Below are positions 55,534-64,000 of a DNA stretch of 64,000 nt, piece by piece (the first letter of the stretch is position 1; every line of letters begins with the position of its first letter). A program made the position numbers and the translations under genes. Where the stretch lies: contig NZ_JALJWR010000001.1 of the NCBI RefSeq assembly GCF_024169315.1, positions 2,625,501-2,689,500 of the forward strand. The letters are read 5' to 3'. The notes beneath the pieces are model-generated. The model did not search any database. It saw only the letters and a program-made list of their open reading frames with translations, and was not told where the DNA came from. Origin of the DNA: Pseudomonas migulae. Lineage in GTDB: Bacteria; Pseudomonadota; Gammaproteobacteria; Pseudomonadales; Pseudomonadaceae.

Positions 55534-56955
55534 TTACGAAGCCGAACGCACCGCACCTTGCGACACGTTGGTCGGTTGCAGCTTGAACACGTAGAACAAC
55601 ACCGTCAGCAACACCAGGAATGCAGGCCCCACATAGAGCGCCACGCGGGTGTCCGGGAAGTACGCCATCAAGCCGACCACCAGCACCAGGAACGCCAGCG
55701 CCAGGTACGAGCTGACCGGGTACAGCCACATCTTGTATTTCAGGCCAGCCCGTTCGCTGGCGCTCAGGCCTTTGCGGAATTTGAGCTGAGCCAGCAGGAT
55801 CATCACCCAGGTCCAGATCGCGCCGAAGGTGGCAATCGCCGTTACCCAGACGAAGACTTTCTCTGGCACCAGGTAGTTGAGCAGCACGCCCAGCAGCAAG
55901 GCGAAAATCGACAGCAGCAGCGCACGACGCGGCACGCCATTGCTCGAGGTCGTGGCGAAACCGGCCGGGGCCTGGCCGTTCTGCGCCAGGCTGTAGAGCA
56001 TGCGCCCGGTGCTGAAAATGCCGCCGTTGCAGGACGACAGCGCCGCGGTGATCACCACGAAGTTGATGATGCCGGCGGCGGTCTTGATGCCCAGGCGCTC
56101 GAACGTCATCACGAACGGGCTGCCTTGAGTACCGATTTCGTTCCACGGGTAGATCGACAGAATCACGAACAACGCGCCGACGTAGAACAGCAGAATCCGC
56201 CAGAACACCGAGCCGATTGCGTTGGGAATGGTCTTCTGCGGGTTCTTCGCTTCACCGGCGGTCAGGCCGATCATCTCGACGCCGAGGTAGGCGAACATCA
56301 CCATTTGCAGGGACATCAACACACCTTGCACGCCGTTCGGCATGAAGCCGCCGTGAGCCCAGAGATTGGCAATCCCCAGTGCCACGCCGTCATTGCCGAA
56401 ACCGAACGCAATGACGCCGATGCCGCCGATGACCATCGCAATGATGGTGACGATCTTGATAAGAGCGAACCAGAATTCGAATTCACCGAACGCCTTCACT
56501 GCGATCAGGTTGATGGTGCCCATGCTGATCAACGCCGACAGTGCCCAGATCCAGCGCGGCACCTCCGGGAACCAGACGCCCATGTACACCGCCACCGCGG
56601 TGATTTCCGCGACGCAGGTCACCAGCCACAGGAACCAGTAATTCCAGCCAGTCAGGAAGCCCGCCAGGGGGCCGAGGTAGTCTTGGGCATAACGGCTGAA
56701 AGAGCCGGCGACCGGATTGTGAACGGCCATCTCGCCGAGGGCGCGCATGATCACCAGGATCGCCAGACCACCGATGATGTAGGACAGCATGATGGCCGGG
56801 CCAGCCATTTCTATAGCCTTGGCCGAACCGAGGAACAGGCCGACGCCGATACAGGCACCGAGCGCCATCAAGCGAATATGCCGTTCGCCGAGTTCGCGTT
56901 TAAGCGGGCCGCCTTGAGCGGTCTCGCCGTGGGGCAGGTGATTGCCGACTGGCAT
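55534..56955 (-). CDS. Amino acid permease, AAT family
   Basis: A 473-residue inner-membrane transporter with about twelve helices. AAT-family marks are LKRELGERHIRLMALGACIGVGLFLGSA in pieces, GEMAVHNPVAGSFSRYA, and EMIGLTAGEAKNPQKTIPNAI. It resembles ProY/AroP-type permeases for neutral or aromatic amino acids; the substrate is inferred only to that level. The start at 56955 (MPVGNHL) is preceded by GAGGTTTTACCCCT. It is a single gene with its own upstream region. Confidence 0.88.
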   Translation of the reverse strand: MPVGNHLPHGETAQGGPLKRELGERHIRLMALGACIGVGLFLGSAKAIEMAGPAIMLSYIIGGLAILVIMRALGEMAVHNPVAGSFSRYAQDYLGPLAGFLTGWNYWFLWLVTCVAEITAVAVYMGVWFPEVPRWIWALSALISMGTINLIAVKAFGEFEFWFALIKIVTIIAMVIGGIGVIAFGFGNDGVALGIANLWAHGGFMPNGVQGVLMSLQMVMFAYLGVEMIGLTAGEAKNPQKTIPNAIGSVFWRILLFYVGALFVILSIYPWNEIGTQGSPFVMTFERLGIKTAAGIINFVVITAALSSCNGGIFSTGRMLYSLAQNGQAPAGFATTSSNGVPRRALLLSIFALLLGVLLNYLVPEKVFVWVTAIATFGAIWTWVMILLAQLKFRKGLSASERAGLKYKMWLYPVSSYLALAFLVLVVGLMAYFPDTRVALYVGPAFLVLLTVLFYVFKLQPTNVSQGAVRSAS

Positions 56956-57345
56956 AGGGGTAAAACCTCATCTTGTTATTGGATATGACCACCGAGTGTC
57001 GAAGCGCTGACTGATAAGCCATGGCTTGCCTGGAACCGGGCCTGCTTCGTGGGCAGAACCGTCTTGCAGGACAAAACCTGCAAGATCAGCGGGGCGTGCA
57101 GTATAAAAAGCTGACGGCAGAGAGTTTCACTCTATAAACCACGAAATTCAGGCGTACATCTCGATAAAAATGCGATTTCAGGAGATGGATTGTCTGGATT
57201 TTGTAGGATTTTTCGCCATTTGAAACGGCGCCGAGTATTGCACGGTATTGGTGCAGCGTCATGCCATGCCTAGGCAGCATTTAACCGCTGACCTCTCTAG
57301 TTCAACCATTTCAGACCCAATCGCTACCTTTGTGATCACGGTTCC
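56956..57345. other. Intergenic region upstream of the AAT permease
   Basis: About 390 bp, AT-richer than its surroundings. It should contain the permease promoter. I see no ORF with similarity and no RNA or riboswitch structure. The sequence GACAAAACCTGCAAGATC near 57070 has a short inverted repeat with TTGCAGG. Confidence 0.4.
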
Positions 57346-57474
57346 CTTGTGGCGAGGGGATTTATCCCCGTTCGGCTGCGAAGCAGTCGTAAAAACCTGT
57401 GAATGCGGCGTGACTGAACAGATGCAGGGGGAGCGCTTCGCACTCCAACGGGGATGAATCCCCTCGCCACAAAG
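57346..57474. repeat. REPIN of the GTGGCGAGGGGATTTATCCCC family
   Basis: CTTGTGGCGAGGGGATTTAT and GATGAATCCCCTCGCCACAAAG are inverted. The spacer (GCTGCGAAGCAGTCGT, GGAGCGCTTCGCACTCC) is shared with the copy at 55309. It lies 150 bp upstream of the RAYT pseudogene. Confidence 0.82.
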
Positions 57475-57625
57475 GCACCTCCATCACACGGGCACCTTCA
57501 CCACAAAGGCCCCGCCACATTCTTCGTAGAAAACAGAATTTTCGCTCATCAATTGCAGCGCCGAACCTGCCTGTCGAGCACTAGCCTGAAAGCGTTACCC
57601 GACGATCAAACAAGGAAGCAATGGA

Positions 57626-58083
57626 TTGCCTACTCAACCAAACTCCCATCGCCTGCGCCTCGGGCGACATTCCGAAACCGGTCGTGCCTATCTCATCACC
57701 GCTGTTATCCATGATCGCCAACCCGTATTTCATGATTGGCGACTGGGTCGCCTTCTCGTCGCAGAAATGCGATGGGCTCACGATTCAGGTGTTGTGGTTT
57801 CAATTGCCTGGGTTGTCATGCCCGATCACTTTCATTGGCTGATGCAATTGCGAGACGGCGATTTAGGAAATGCCATCGGCGCTACCAAGGCACGATGCAC
57901 CCGGGCCTTGAACAAAATGACCCCCGTCGTGGTCCTCTGTGGCAAACCGGCTATCACGACCGGGCAATCCGTGATGGCGAAGATCTTCGTCCATTCGCTC
58001 GCTACATCATTGCCAATCCTCTGCGGGCAGGACTGGTAGAGAAAATCGGCGATTACCCCCTCTGGGATGCGTGCTGGCTCTAA
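57626..58083 (+). pseudogene. Frameshifted REP-associated tyrosine transposase (RAYT)
   Basis: A Y1-transposase-family gene interrupted by one frameshift. The first frame starts with TTG at 57626, after an AGGA site, and encodes MPTQPNSHRLRLGRHSE and the metal-binding HxH in MPDHFHWLMQL. It continues to about base 57916. The rest (NDPRRGPLWQTGYHDRAIRD, with the likely catalytic tyrosine in GYHD, and PLRAGLVEKIGDYPLWDACWL) is in the -1 frame and ends at 58083. Loss of one A in the run at 57914-57917 explains it. Joined, the protein would be about 152 residues, normal for this subgroup. REPINs flank it on both sides, as expected for RAYTs. Confidence 0.85.
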
Positions 58084-58134
58084 CATCGAACGCCACATTT
58101 GTAGCAACCGAGCTGCCTGTGGGGGAGGAGATTT

Positions 58135-58287
58135 ATTGTGGCGAGGGGATTTATCCCCGTTGGGCGGCGTAGCCGCCCTAAAACCATCCCGATGAGCTAT
58201 TTCTGAAGGACCGCGTTCACCGAATTTACGACTGCTGCGCAGCCGAACGGGGCGGTGCGACGTTTCGATAAATCCCCTCGCCACAAT
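58135..58287. repeat. REPIN with the 16-bp insertion in its right arm
   Basis: The left arm is normal (ATTGTGGCGAGGGGATTTAT). The right arm reads GAACGGGG, then CGGTGCGACGTTTCGA (58253-58268), then TAAATCCCCTCGCCACAAT. The insert is the inverse complement of that at 55329 apart from one end base. The remaining 150 bp to the next gene holds partial REP echoes and no gene. Confidence 0.8.
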
Positions 58288-58437
58288 GAATTCCTATCTA
58301 CAATGAATCCCCTCACCACAATGCCTCCGCTTTGCCTAAAAACATCGGCACCTCCACGCATCACTTACTACCCCACAATTTTTTCACCATCGCCAACCAC
58401 CGTCTAAGCTTCAAACAAGTCCGATCAATCTGCGTGA

Positions 58438-61400
58438 ATGGATCAGTCGACTATGGGTGCTTTGTGGCAAACCGATTCGAGTAAAACTGTGGTTCCGACT
58501 GAACGTGTGGATGAAGCGCCTTTACCTGAAAAACCTCGCCGTAGTCGCACGAAGCACGGCTGGGGCGCTTTCTGGTTGTTGCTGTTGATTATCGCAGTGG
58601 TCGTGGGCCTGGCGGCCGCCAAGGAAATGCGTACCTCGAAGCTTCAATCCCGGGAAGTCAGCAAATTTGCCGCGACCCTGAAATATGATTTGCAACCTGG
58701 CCCCAGCGACGCCATTCGTTACCCCGGCGCCGGGCCGTTCGATCTGCGACTGGGCTACAGCTCGCTGGGGGAGTTCCTGCCGCGGTTGCTCAAGCGTGAT
58801 TACGTCATCTCGGCACAGACCCGCTTTTCCGAGGCGCTGATGGACTACAGCGACAAGGGTCTTTTCGTACCCTATCCGGAGAAGATCCAGGCCGGTTTGC
58901 TGATCACCGATTGCCGGGCGGCACCGTTGTATCAGTACAAATACCCGCAACAACTCTATTCAAGCTTTGAGGCGATCCCGCCCGTGGTGGTCAGCAGTTT
59001 GCTGTTCATCGAAAACCGCTTCCTGCTCGACCCTCGTCAACCCCGGGCCAACCCCGCCGTGGATTGGCCGCGGTTTGGCATGGCCGCGTGGTCGCAGGTT
59101 GCCAAGTTGTTGCACATGCCCGGCCAGTCGGCGGGCGGCAGTACCCTGGCGACACAACTCGAAAAATACCGCCACTCACCAGACGGCTTGACCGTGTCGG
59201 GCGGGGAAAAAATCCGCCAGATGATTTCTGCCACCGTGCGCGCCTATCAGGGCGGGCCGGACACCCTGGAAGCGCGCAAAAACGTGGTGCGCGACTACCT
59301 CAACAGCGTGCCCCTGTCGGCCGTCCCTGGCCACGGTGAAGTGCACGGCATGGCCGAAGGTTTGCGCGTCTGGTACGGCGCCGATTTCAACAAGGCCAAC
59401 GAGACGCTGGCCAGCACCGCCACGGATCCACAAAGCCTGGCCGCCAAAGGCCTGGCCCTGCGTGAAATGCTCTCGCTGATGATCGCCCAGCGCCGCCCTT
59501 CCCACTACCTGACCAAGGGCCGTGATGAATTGGCTGACCTCACCGACAGCCACATTCGCCTGCTGGCACAGAACAACGTGATCGATGCGCCGTTTGCGGC
59601 GGCCGCACTGGCCAGCAAAGTGACCTACCGCGACTGGCAGACCCAGCCAACCATTCAGCCCATCGAGACCAACAAAGGCATCAGTGTGGCGCGCAGTCGC
59701 CTGGGCGGGTTGCTCAATCGTCCGCTGTACGACCTCGATCGCCTCGATCTCTCGGCCACCAGTACCCTGCAAGGCGATTTGCAGACCCAGGCCACCGAGT
59801 ACCTCAAGCATTTGTCCGACCCGGTGTTTGCAACGCAAATCGGTTTGATGGGCGAACGCCTGCTCACGCCGACCAGCACCACGCAAGTGCGCTACAGCTT
59901 CACGCTGTTCGAACTGACCCCGGACGGTTCGCGCGTGCGGGTGCAGACCGACAGCACCGACCAGCCGTTCGACATCAACGAAGGCAGCAAACTGGAACTG
60001 GGCTCGACCGCGAAAATGCGTGTGCTCACCACCTACCTGCAGATCATCTCCGAGTTGCACGATAAGTACGCAGAGATGACCGTCCCGGAACTGAAGAAAG
60101 TCGATGTCCCGGAGCAGGATCGCCTGAGCCGTTGGGCGGTCGATTACCTGATCCAGAACAAGGACCGCAGCCTGCCGCTCATGCTGGGCGCCGCACTGGA
60201 CCGCAAATACTCCGCCAGCCCCGGCGAAGCCTTTTTCACCGGCGGCGGGTTGCACACGTTCGTCAACTTTCGCAAGGAAGACAACGGTCGCAACCCGACC
60301 CTGCGCGATGCCCTGCGCGAGTCGATCAACCTGCCGTTCATTCGGCTGATGCGTGACCTGGTGCGCTACACCACCTACTCCGGCCCGAACAACAGCGCGG
60401 CACTGCTCGGGGACGACCGTGATCCTCGGCGTCAGGAATACCTGGCCGAGTTCGCCGACCGCGAGGGCACTTCGTTCCTGCTCAAGTTCTGGAAAAAATA
60501 CAAGAACAAGGACACCCAGGCCCGCCTCGAAACGTTCCTCGACAGCATGCGCCCGACGCCGATTCGCATCGCCGCCGTGCATCGTTATCTGCTGCCGCGG
60601 GCCAGCCAGGAAAGTTTCAACGCCTTTGTGCGCGCGCACCTCACAGGCGTCAAGCTCACCGAAAAACTCACGGATGAACGCCTGCAACGGCTCTACGAAA
60701 ATTACAGCCCCGGCATCTACGACCTGCCGGATCAGGGCTTCATCGCCAAGGTTCACCCGCTGGACTTGTGGCTGATGGGCTACCTGCTGAACAACCCGGA
60801 TGCCAAGTGGAGCCAGATCGTCAAAGCCAGTCAGTTCGAGCGTCAGGAAGTCTACAGCTGGCTGTTCAAGAGTCGTCACAAAGGCGCCCGCGACAGCCGC
60901 ATCCGCACCATGCTGGAGATCGAAGCCTTCCTCGACATTCATGCGCGCTGGCAGAAAGTCGGCTACCCGTTCGATCACCTGGTGCCCTCGCTGGCCACCG
61001 CCATCGGCAGCTCCGGCGACCGCCCGGCCGCACTGGCCGAACTGATCGGCACCATTCTCAACGACGGCGTGCGCATGCCGACGCTGCGTATCGACAGCCT
61101 GCACTTTGCGCCGAACACGCCCTATGAAACCAAGCTGATCAACGACCCGGATGTCGGCAAACGGGTGATGCCGTCCGAAGTCGCCACGGCCATGCGCGAA
61201 GCCTTGTCGCAAGTGGTGGATGCCGGTACGGCCAAACGGGTTTCCGGCAGTTTCATCACGCCGGATGGCAAACCCCTGTCCATGGGTGGCAAGACCGGGA
61301 CCGGCGACAACCGCATTGAAGCGATCGGTTCGGGCGGACGGATCCTGAGTTCGAAGTCGATCAACCGGACGGCCACCTTCGTGTTCTTCATCGGCGATAC

Positions 61401-61569
61401 TCACTTCGGCACATTGACCGCGTTCGTACCCGGGCGCACAGCCGAAGCCTTCAAGTTCACTTCGGCGTTGCCGGTGCAGGTGCTCAAGGGAATGGCACCG
61501 ATTCTGACGCCGTATCTGCAGCCAGGCAGCAACACCGAGTGCCTGCCTGTGGAGGTGGCGCGGCGTTGA
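58438..61569 (+). CDS. Large class A penicillin-binding protein-like (transglycosylase/transpeptidase)
   Basis: A 1043-residue bitopic protein. A cytoplasmic tail of about 40 residues and one membrane helix (about 42-61) lead to a glycosyltransferase family 51-like domain with the catalytic E192 (LLFIENRF) and GGSTLATQLEK. The transpeptidase domain has SxxK as STAK (S523, K526), SxN as SIN at 629-631, and KTGT at 952-955. The gap between SxN and KTGT is about 320 residues, far longer than usual, and holds a helical insert (about 650-880). It probably makes or modifies peptidoglycan in the periplasm. It is a single gene; the ribosome binding site is weak. Confidence 0.85.
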   Translation: MDQSTMGALWQTDSSKTVVPTERVDEAPLPEKPRRSRTKHGWGAFWLLLLIIAVVVGLAAAKEMRTSKLQSREVSKFAATLKYDLQPGPSDAIRYPGAGPFDLRLGYSSLGEFLPRLLKRDYVISAQTRFSEALMDYSDKGLFVPYPEKIQAGLLITDCRAAPLYQYKYPQQLYSSFEAIPPVVVSSLLFIENRFLLDPRQPRANPAVDWPRFGMAAWSQVAKLLHMPGQSAGGSTLATQLEKYRHSPDGLTVSGGEKIRQMISATVRAYQGGPDTLEARKNVVRDYLNSVPLSAVPGHGEVHGMAEGLRVWYGADFNKANETLASTATDPQSLAAKGLALREMLSLMIAQRRPSHYLTKGRDELADLTDSHIRLLAQNNVIDAPFAAAALASKVTYRDWQTQPTIQPIETNKGISVARSRLGGLLNRPLYDLDRLDLSATSTLQGDLQTQATEYLKHLSDPVFATQIGLMGERLLTPTSTTQVRYSFTLFELTPDGSRVRVQTDSTDQPFDINEGSKLELGSTAKMRVLTTYLQIISELHDKYAEMTVPELKKVDVPEQDRLSRWAVDYLIQNKDRSLPLMLGAALDRKYSASPGEAFFTGGGLHTFVNFRKEDNGRNPTLRDALRESINLPFIRLMRDLVRYTTYSGPNNSAALLGDDRDPRRQEYLAEFADREGTSFLLKFWKKYKNKDTQARLETFLDSMRPTPIRIAAVHRYLLPRASQESFNAFVRAHLTGVKLTEKLTDERLQRLYENYSPGIYDLPDQGFIAKVHPLDLWLMGYLLNNPDAKWSQIVKASQFERQEVYSWLFKSRHKGARDSRIRTMLEIEAFLDIHARWQKVGYPFDHLVPSLATAIGSSGDRPAALAELIGTILNDGVRMPTLRIDSLHFAPNTPYETKLINDPDVGKRVMPSEVATAMREALSQVVDAGTAKRVSGSFITPDGKPLSMGGKTGTGDNRIEAIGSGGRILSSKSINRTATFVFFIGDTHFGTLTAFVPGRTAEAFKFTSALPVQVLKGMAPILTPYLQPGSNTECLPVEVARR

Positions 61570-61722
61570 TCAGCAAAGGTGGTAATTAATTATTTTCGGC
61601 ATTGATAATTTCAATGTTTGGGCCGATATGAGCGGGGGTATAACAGCAACAATTCAAACTTTTACTTTGAGTGATGAACGATAGGCTGTTCGCTTCCATT
61701 CGTGCTCAAGGTTTATTAAACG

Positions 61723-64000
61723 ATGTCTGAACTACAAGGACGTACAACCGATAATAATGGCCGCCATTACGACTTCATAAAAAGTCGAATTCCTCCTGCC
61801 ATCCAGACGGCTTCCCTGCAGCGAATACAAGCGCTGGACGCCGTGAAAAAGGGCCCCGCGCGCTGGATCACGACAGCCTCGAACTACAATCACAACCGGC
61901 TACAGACTGCCAACCTGAAACTCTGGACAGCCCACAACAAAGTTGAACGACTTCTTGATCAGCTACAAAATATCTATGACTTTGCCGAACCGTTACTGAG
62001 TGCCGCGCTAAAAAAACAGTACGGTGTCGATGATGACGTCAGAACAACTTTCTTACATCTTTACTTGCCTAAAGAACGGCCCTGGTATGCCATCAACTTT
62101 TCAGGTGGCGTCACCACTCGAACGGTCTCCCTGCTGGATGCCGCACTCCATAACTTCGCCCTTGGCGAAACCAGCGAAGCGGATTCCGATTTCATCAGTC
62201 AGCCCGACGAGCGCGGGTTGTTCGACATCAAACCGATCAAACGCAAAATGTCGATTGCCCAGTTCCAGACCCTGTGTCGCGAACTGGACATCGGCGCCCG
62301 CTATACCGAACACCTTGAAAGCTTTTTGCTGCCCGGCGATCCGGTGGCTGAGACGTATCTGAAAAACAAAGTCGTAGACAGCCAGAAAGCCGCGTTCACG
62401 GCCGCGGCACAACAGGCCGTGATGACCGGCGACATCGAGCGCGACACCCTTCACCTGGTACTGGCCATGCTCGACGGCCAACGCAACCTCACCTTCAAAG
62501 GCAAAACAGTACAGTTCGGCGAATTGTCGATCATGGGCACAGCATTGACCGGCATCGTGCTCATTTCGCCAGACCTCGAGCGAGCTCGCGAGGTCGCGCC
62601 GATCATCGCTTACCTCCCTCAAGATCCGGAACATCCTCTGAAGGAGTACCCGTCGGTCACCGATTTCCTCAATGAACTGACCCGCCAGTTACGCGATAAC
62701 GACTTCATCCCCTCCAGCGGAATGACCTATCGCCAGTACTTCAGCCAGTTCGTCGATCACTCCCAGCGCGGGGTGTTTTTTGCCGGGCTGCAACAACGCC
62801 TGTTCAAGATTCAATGGCACAAGAAGGAGCCCCTGGATCAACGCCCGACATGGCGGGAAGAGCCCGTGCCCACCCCGCATCTGCAATTTGCCGTGGCACC
62901 GGTCAACGGTGAACTCTGGAACCATCTTTACCAGAACAAACTGAACAAGATCCTTAACGACGCCAGGCACATCGCCGTGTCCACCGCCGACACCGACAGT
63001 AATGCCCGTTGGGCCTGGTGGGACAACTTCAAGAAAATAGCCTCGGACATCTTCAACGTCGCGCTGATGGTCGTCACCCCGTTCGTACCCGGCCTGGGTG
63101 AATTGATGATGGCGTACACCGCCTATCAGATCACCAGTGACGTCATCGAGTCGGTAGTGGACCTGGCCGAAGGTCTGTGGACCGAAGCCGCCGAACATAT
63201 CGTGTCCGTGGTGACGGATGTCGTGCAGTTGGCGATTTTCGCGGCGGGGGCCGAGCTAGGAAAAATCCCTCGATTGAGGATCTCGGCATTTATAGAAGGC
63301 CTGAAACCCGTTGTCCTCCCCGATGGTCAGCCCCGCCTGTGGCACCCCGATCTCACCCCCTACGCACTGCCGGACTTCACGTTACCGCCCGGCAGTCGCC
63401 CCGATGCATTGGGGCTTCATACCTATGAAGGCGAGCACATTCTGCCGCTGGACAAGCAGCATTACCTGGTCCAGCAGCAAGACCCGAAAACCGGGCGTTA
63501 TCGCGTCAAGCACCCACAACGCCCGAACGCCTATTTACCCGAGCTGGAACACAACGGCCTCGGCGCCTGGACCCATGAAGCGGAAACCCCGCGGACGTGG
63601 GACAGCCCGACGCTGATGCGGCGGCTCGGTCATGGCGTGGACGGATTCACTGACGTCGAGCTTGAACAAACCCGTATCAGCAGCGGTACCGAGGACGGCG
63701 AGCTGCGCCGGATGTACGTCGACAACAGCCCGCCGCCACCGTTCCTGGCGAACAGCCTAAAGCGTTTGCAGCTCCAGCGACAAACCCGGCAAGCCATTGA
63801 AAACATCCGCACCGGCCACACGCTGGAACCGACCGCGTACTGGTTCGAACCGCTGGCGACTTATCTGGAAGGCTGGCCGACGGAAAAAGCCCTGAAGGTC
63901 TACGAAAACGCCGACCTGACAGGCCACTCCCGTCACTATGGCAATGCCGAGGCAACACCGGCGAACACCCTCTCCGTCGGCCTCTCCCGCATCACGAGTG
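61723..64000 (+). CDS. Large toxin-like effector protein, 3' end outside the window
   Basis: An open frame from ATG at 61723 runs to the window edge with no stop (759 codons seen). It begins MSELQGRTTDNNGRHYDFIK, a start typical of large Pseudomonas toxin-like proteins of the DUF6543/dermonecrotic group; many of these carry leucine-rich repeats and a NEL-type ubiquitin ligase at the C-terminus. A hydrophobic region at about residues 440-520 (VVTPFVPGLGELMMAYTAYQ, VVQLAIFAAGAELGK) precedes YEGEHILPLDKQHYLV and a region ending LALKV-like EKALKVYENADLTG, which may be the approach to the repeats. The 150 bp before the start is AT-rich. Its C-terminal activity cannot be seen. Confidence 0.72.
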   Translation, partial: MSELQGRTTDNNGRHYDFIKSRIPPAIQTASLQRIQALDAVKKGPARWITTASNYNHNRLQTANLKLWTAHNKVERLLDQLQNIYDFAEPLLSAALKKQYGVDDDVRTTFLHLYLPKERPWYAINFSGGVTTRTVSLLDAALHNFALGETSEADSDFISQPDERGLFDIKPIKRKMSIAQFQTLCRELDIGARYTEHLESFLLPGDPVAETYLKNKVVDSQKAAFTAAAQQAVMTGDIERDTLHLVLAMLDGQRNLTFKGKTVQFGELSIMGTALTGIVLISPDLERAREVAPIIAYLPQDPEHPLKEYPSVTDFLNELTRQLRDNDFIPSSGMTYRQYFSQFVDHSQRGVFFAGLQQRLFKIQWHKKEPLDQRPTWREEPVPTPHLQFAVAPVNGELWNHLYQNKLNKILNDARHIAVSTADTDSNARWAWWDNFKKIASDIFNVALMVVTPFVPGLGELMMAYTAYQITSDVIESVVDLAEGLWTEAAEHIVSVVTDVVQLAIFAAGAELGKIPRLRISAFIEGLKPVVLPDGQPRLWHPDLTPYALPDFTLPPGSRPDALGLHTYEGEHILPLDKQHYLVQQQDPKTGRYRVKHPQRPNAYLPELEHNGLGAWTHEAETPRTWDSPTLMRRLGHGVDGFTDVELEQTRISSGTEDGELRRMYVDNSPPPPFLANSLKRLQLQRQTRQAIENIRTGHTLEPTAYWFEPLATYLEGWPTEKALKVYENADLTGHSRHYGNAEATPANTLSVGLSRITS

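Overview
The window is chromosomal DNA from a fluorescent Pseudomonas, most likely the P. fluorescens species complex. The evidence is high GC, the pyrC-rnt-peroxiredoxin-bfd-bfrB-grxD-argF order known from Pseudomonas, the glpFKRD cluster, the acidic amino acid (Aat/Aau) locus and many REP/REPIN palindromes of two families. No species can be fixed without a search.

Layout. 1-6.5 kb: end of pyrC, rnt, a 2-Cys peroxiredoxin, the iron pair bfd/bfrB with a Fur box, grxD, an orphan molybdopterin oxidoreductase and a small helical protein. 6.8-10.3 kb: argF overlapping an ABC ATPase, a PhzF-like isomerase and a YbaK deacylase. 10.4-15.8 kb: the glycerol regulon glpF-glpK-glpR-glpD with GlpR-like operators. 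15.9-23.3 kb: gltIJKL behind a sigma54 promoter and two TTCGG-N4-CCGAA-type boxes, then the cognate AauS/AauR-type sensor and sigma54 activator and a GlpM-family membrane protein. 23.3-28 kb: two coupled lipoproteins, a DsbA/FrnE-type oxidoreductase, a ten-unit 69-bp tandem REP array, a dispersed repeat and an exported hydrolase. 28-33.3 kb: a 1747-residue toxin-like protein. 33.3-38.4 kb: metE/metR and a GNAT-LysE-Nudix stretch.

38.6-48.6 kb is the most unusual region: a signalling locus. A receiver/degenerate HD-GYP protein is divergent from a tightly coupled operon: receiver-PAS-GGDEF-(degenerate EAL), receiver-(variant GGDEF)-EAL, a periplasmic di-heme cytochrome c peroxidase-like protein, a membrane histidine kinase with an all-helical sensor, and a soluble receiver-histidine kinase. 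Three proteins share one atypical receiver, and the two c-di-GMP proteins have complementary intact and degraded domains.

48.7-64 kb: an APC permease, a C-N hydrolase and a LuxR regulator; an FMN glutamate synthase-like enzyme; an OpgC-type acyltransferase; an AAT-family permease; a frameshifted REP-associated tyrosine transposase (RAYT) flanked by REPINs; an enlarged class A PBP-like protein; and, running off the right edge, a second large toxin-like protein with no stop codon inside the window.
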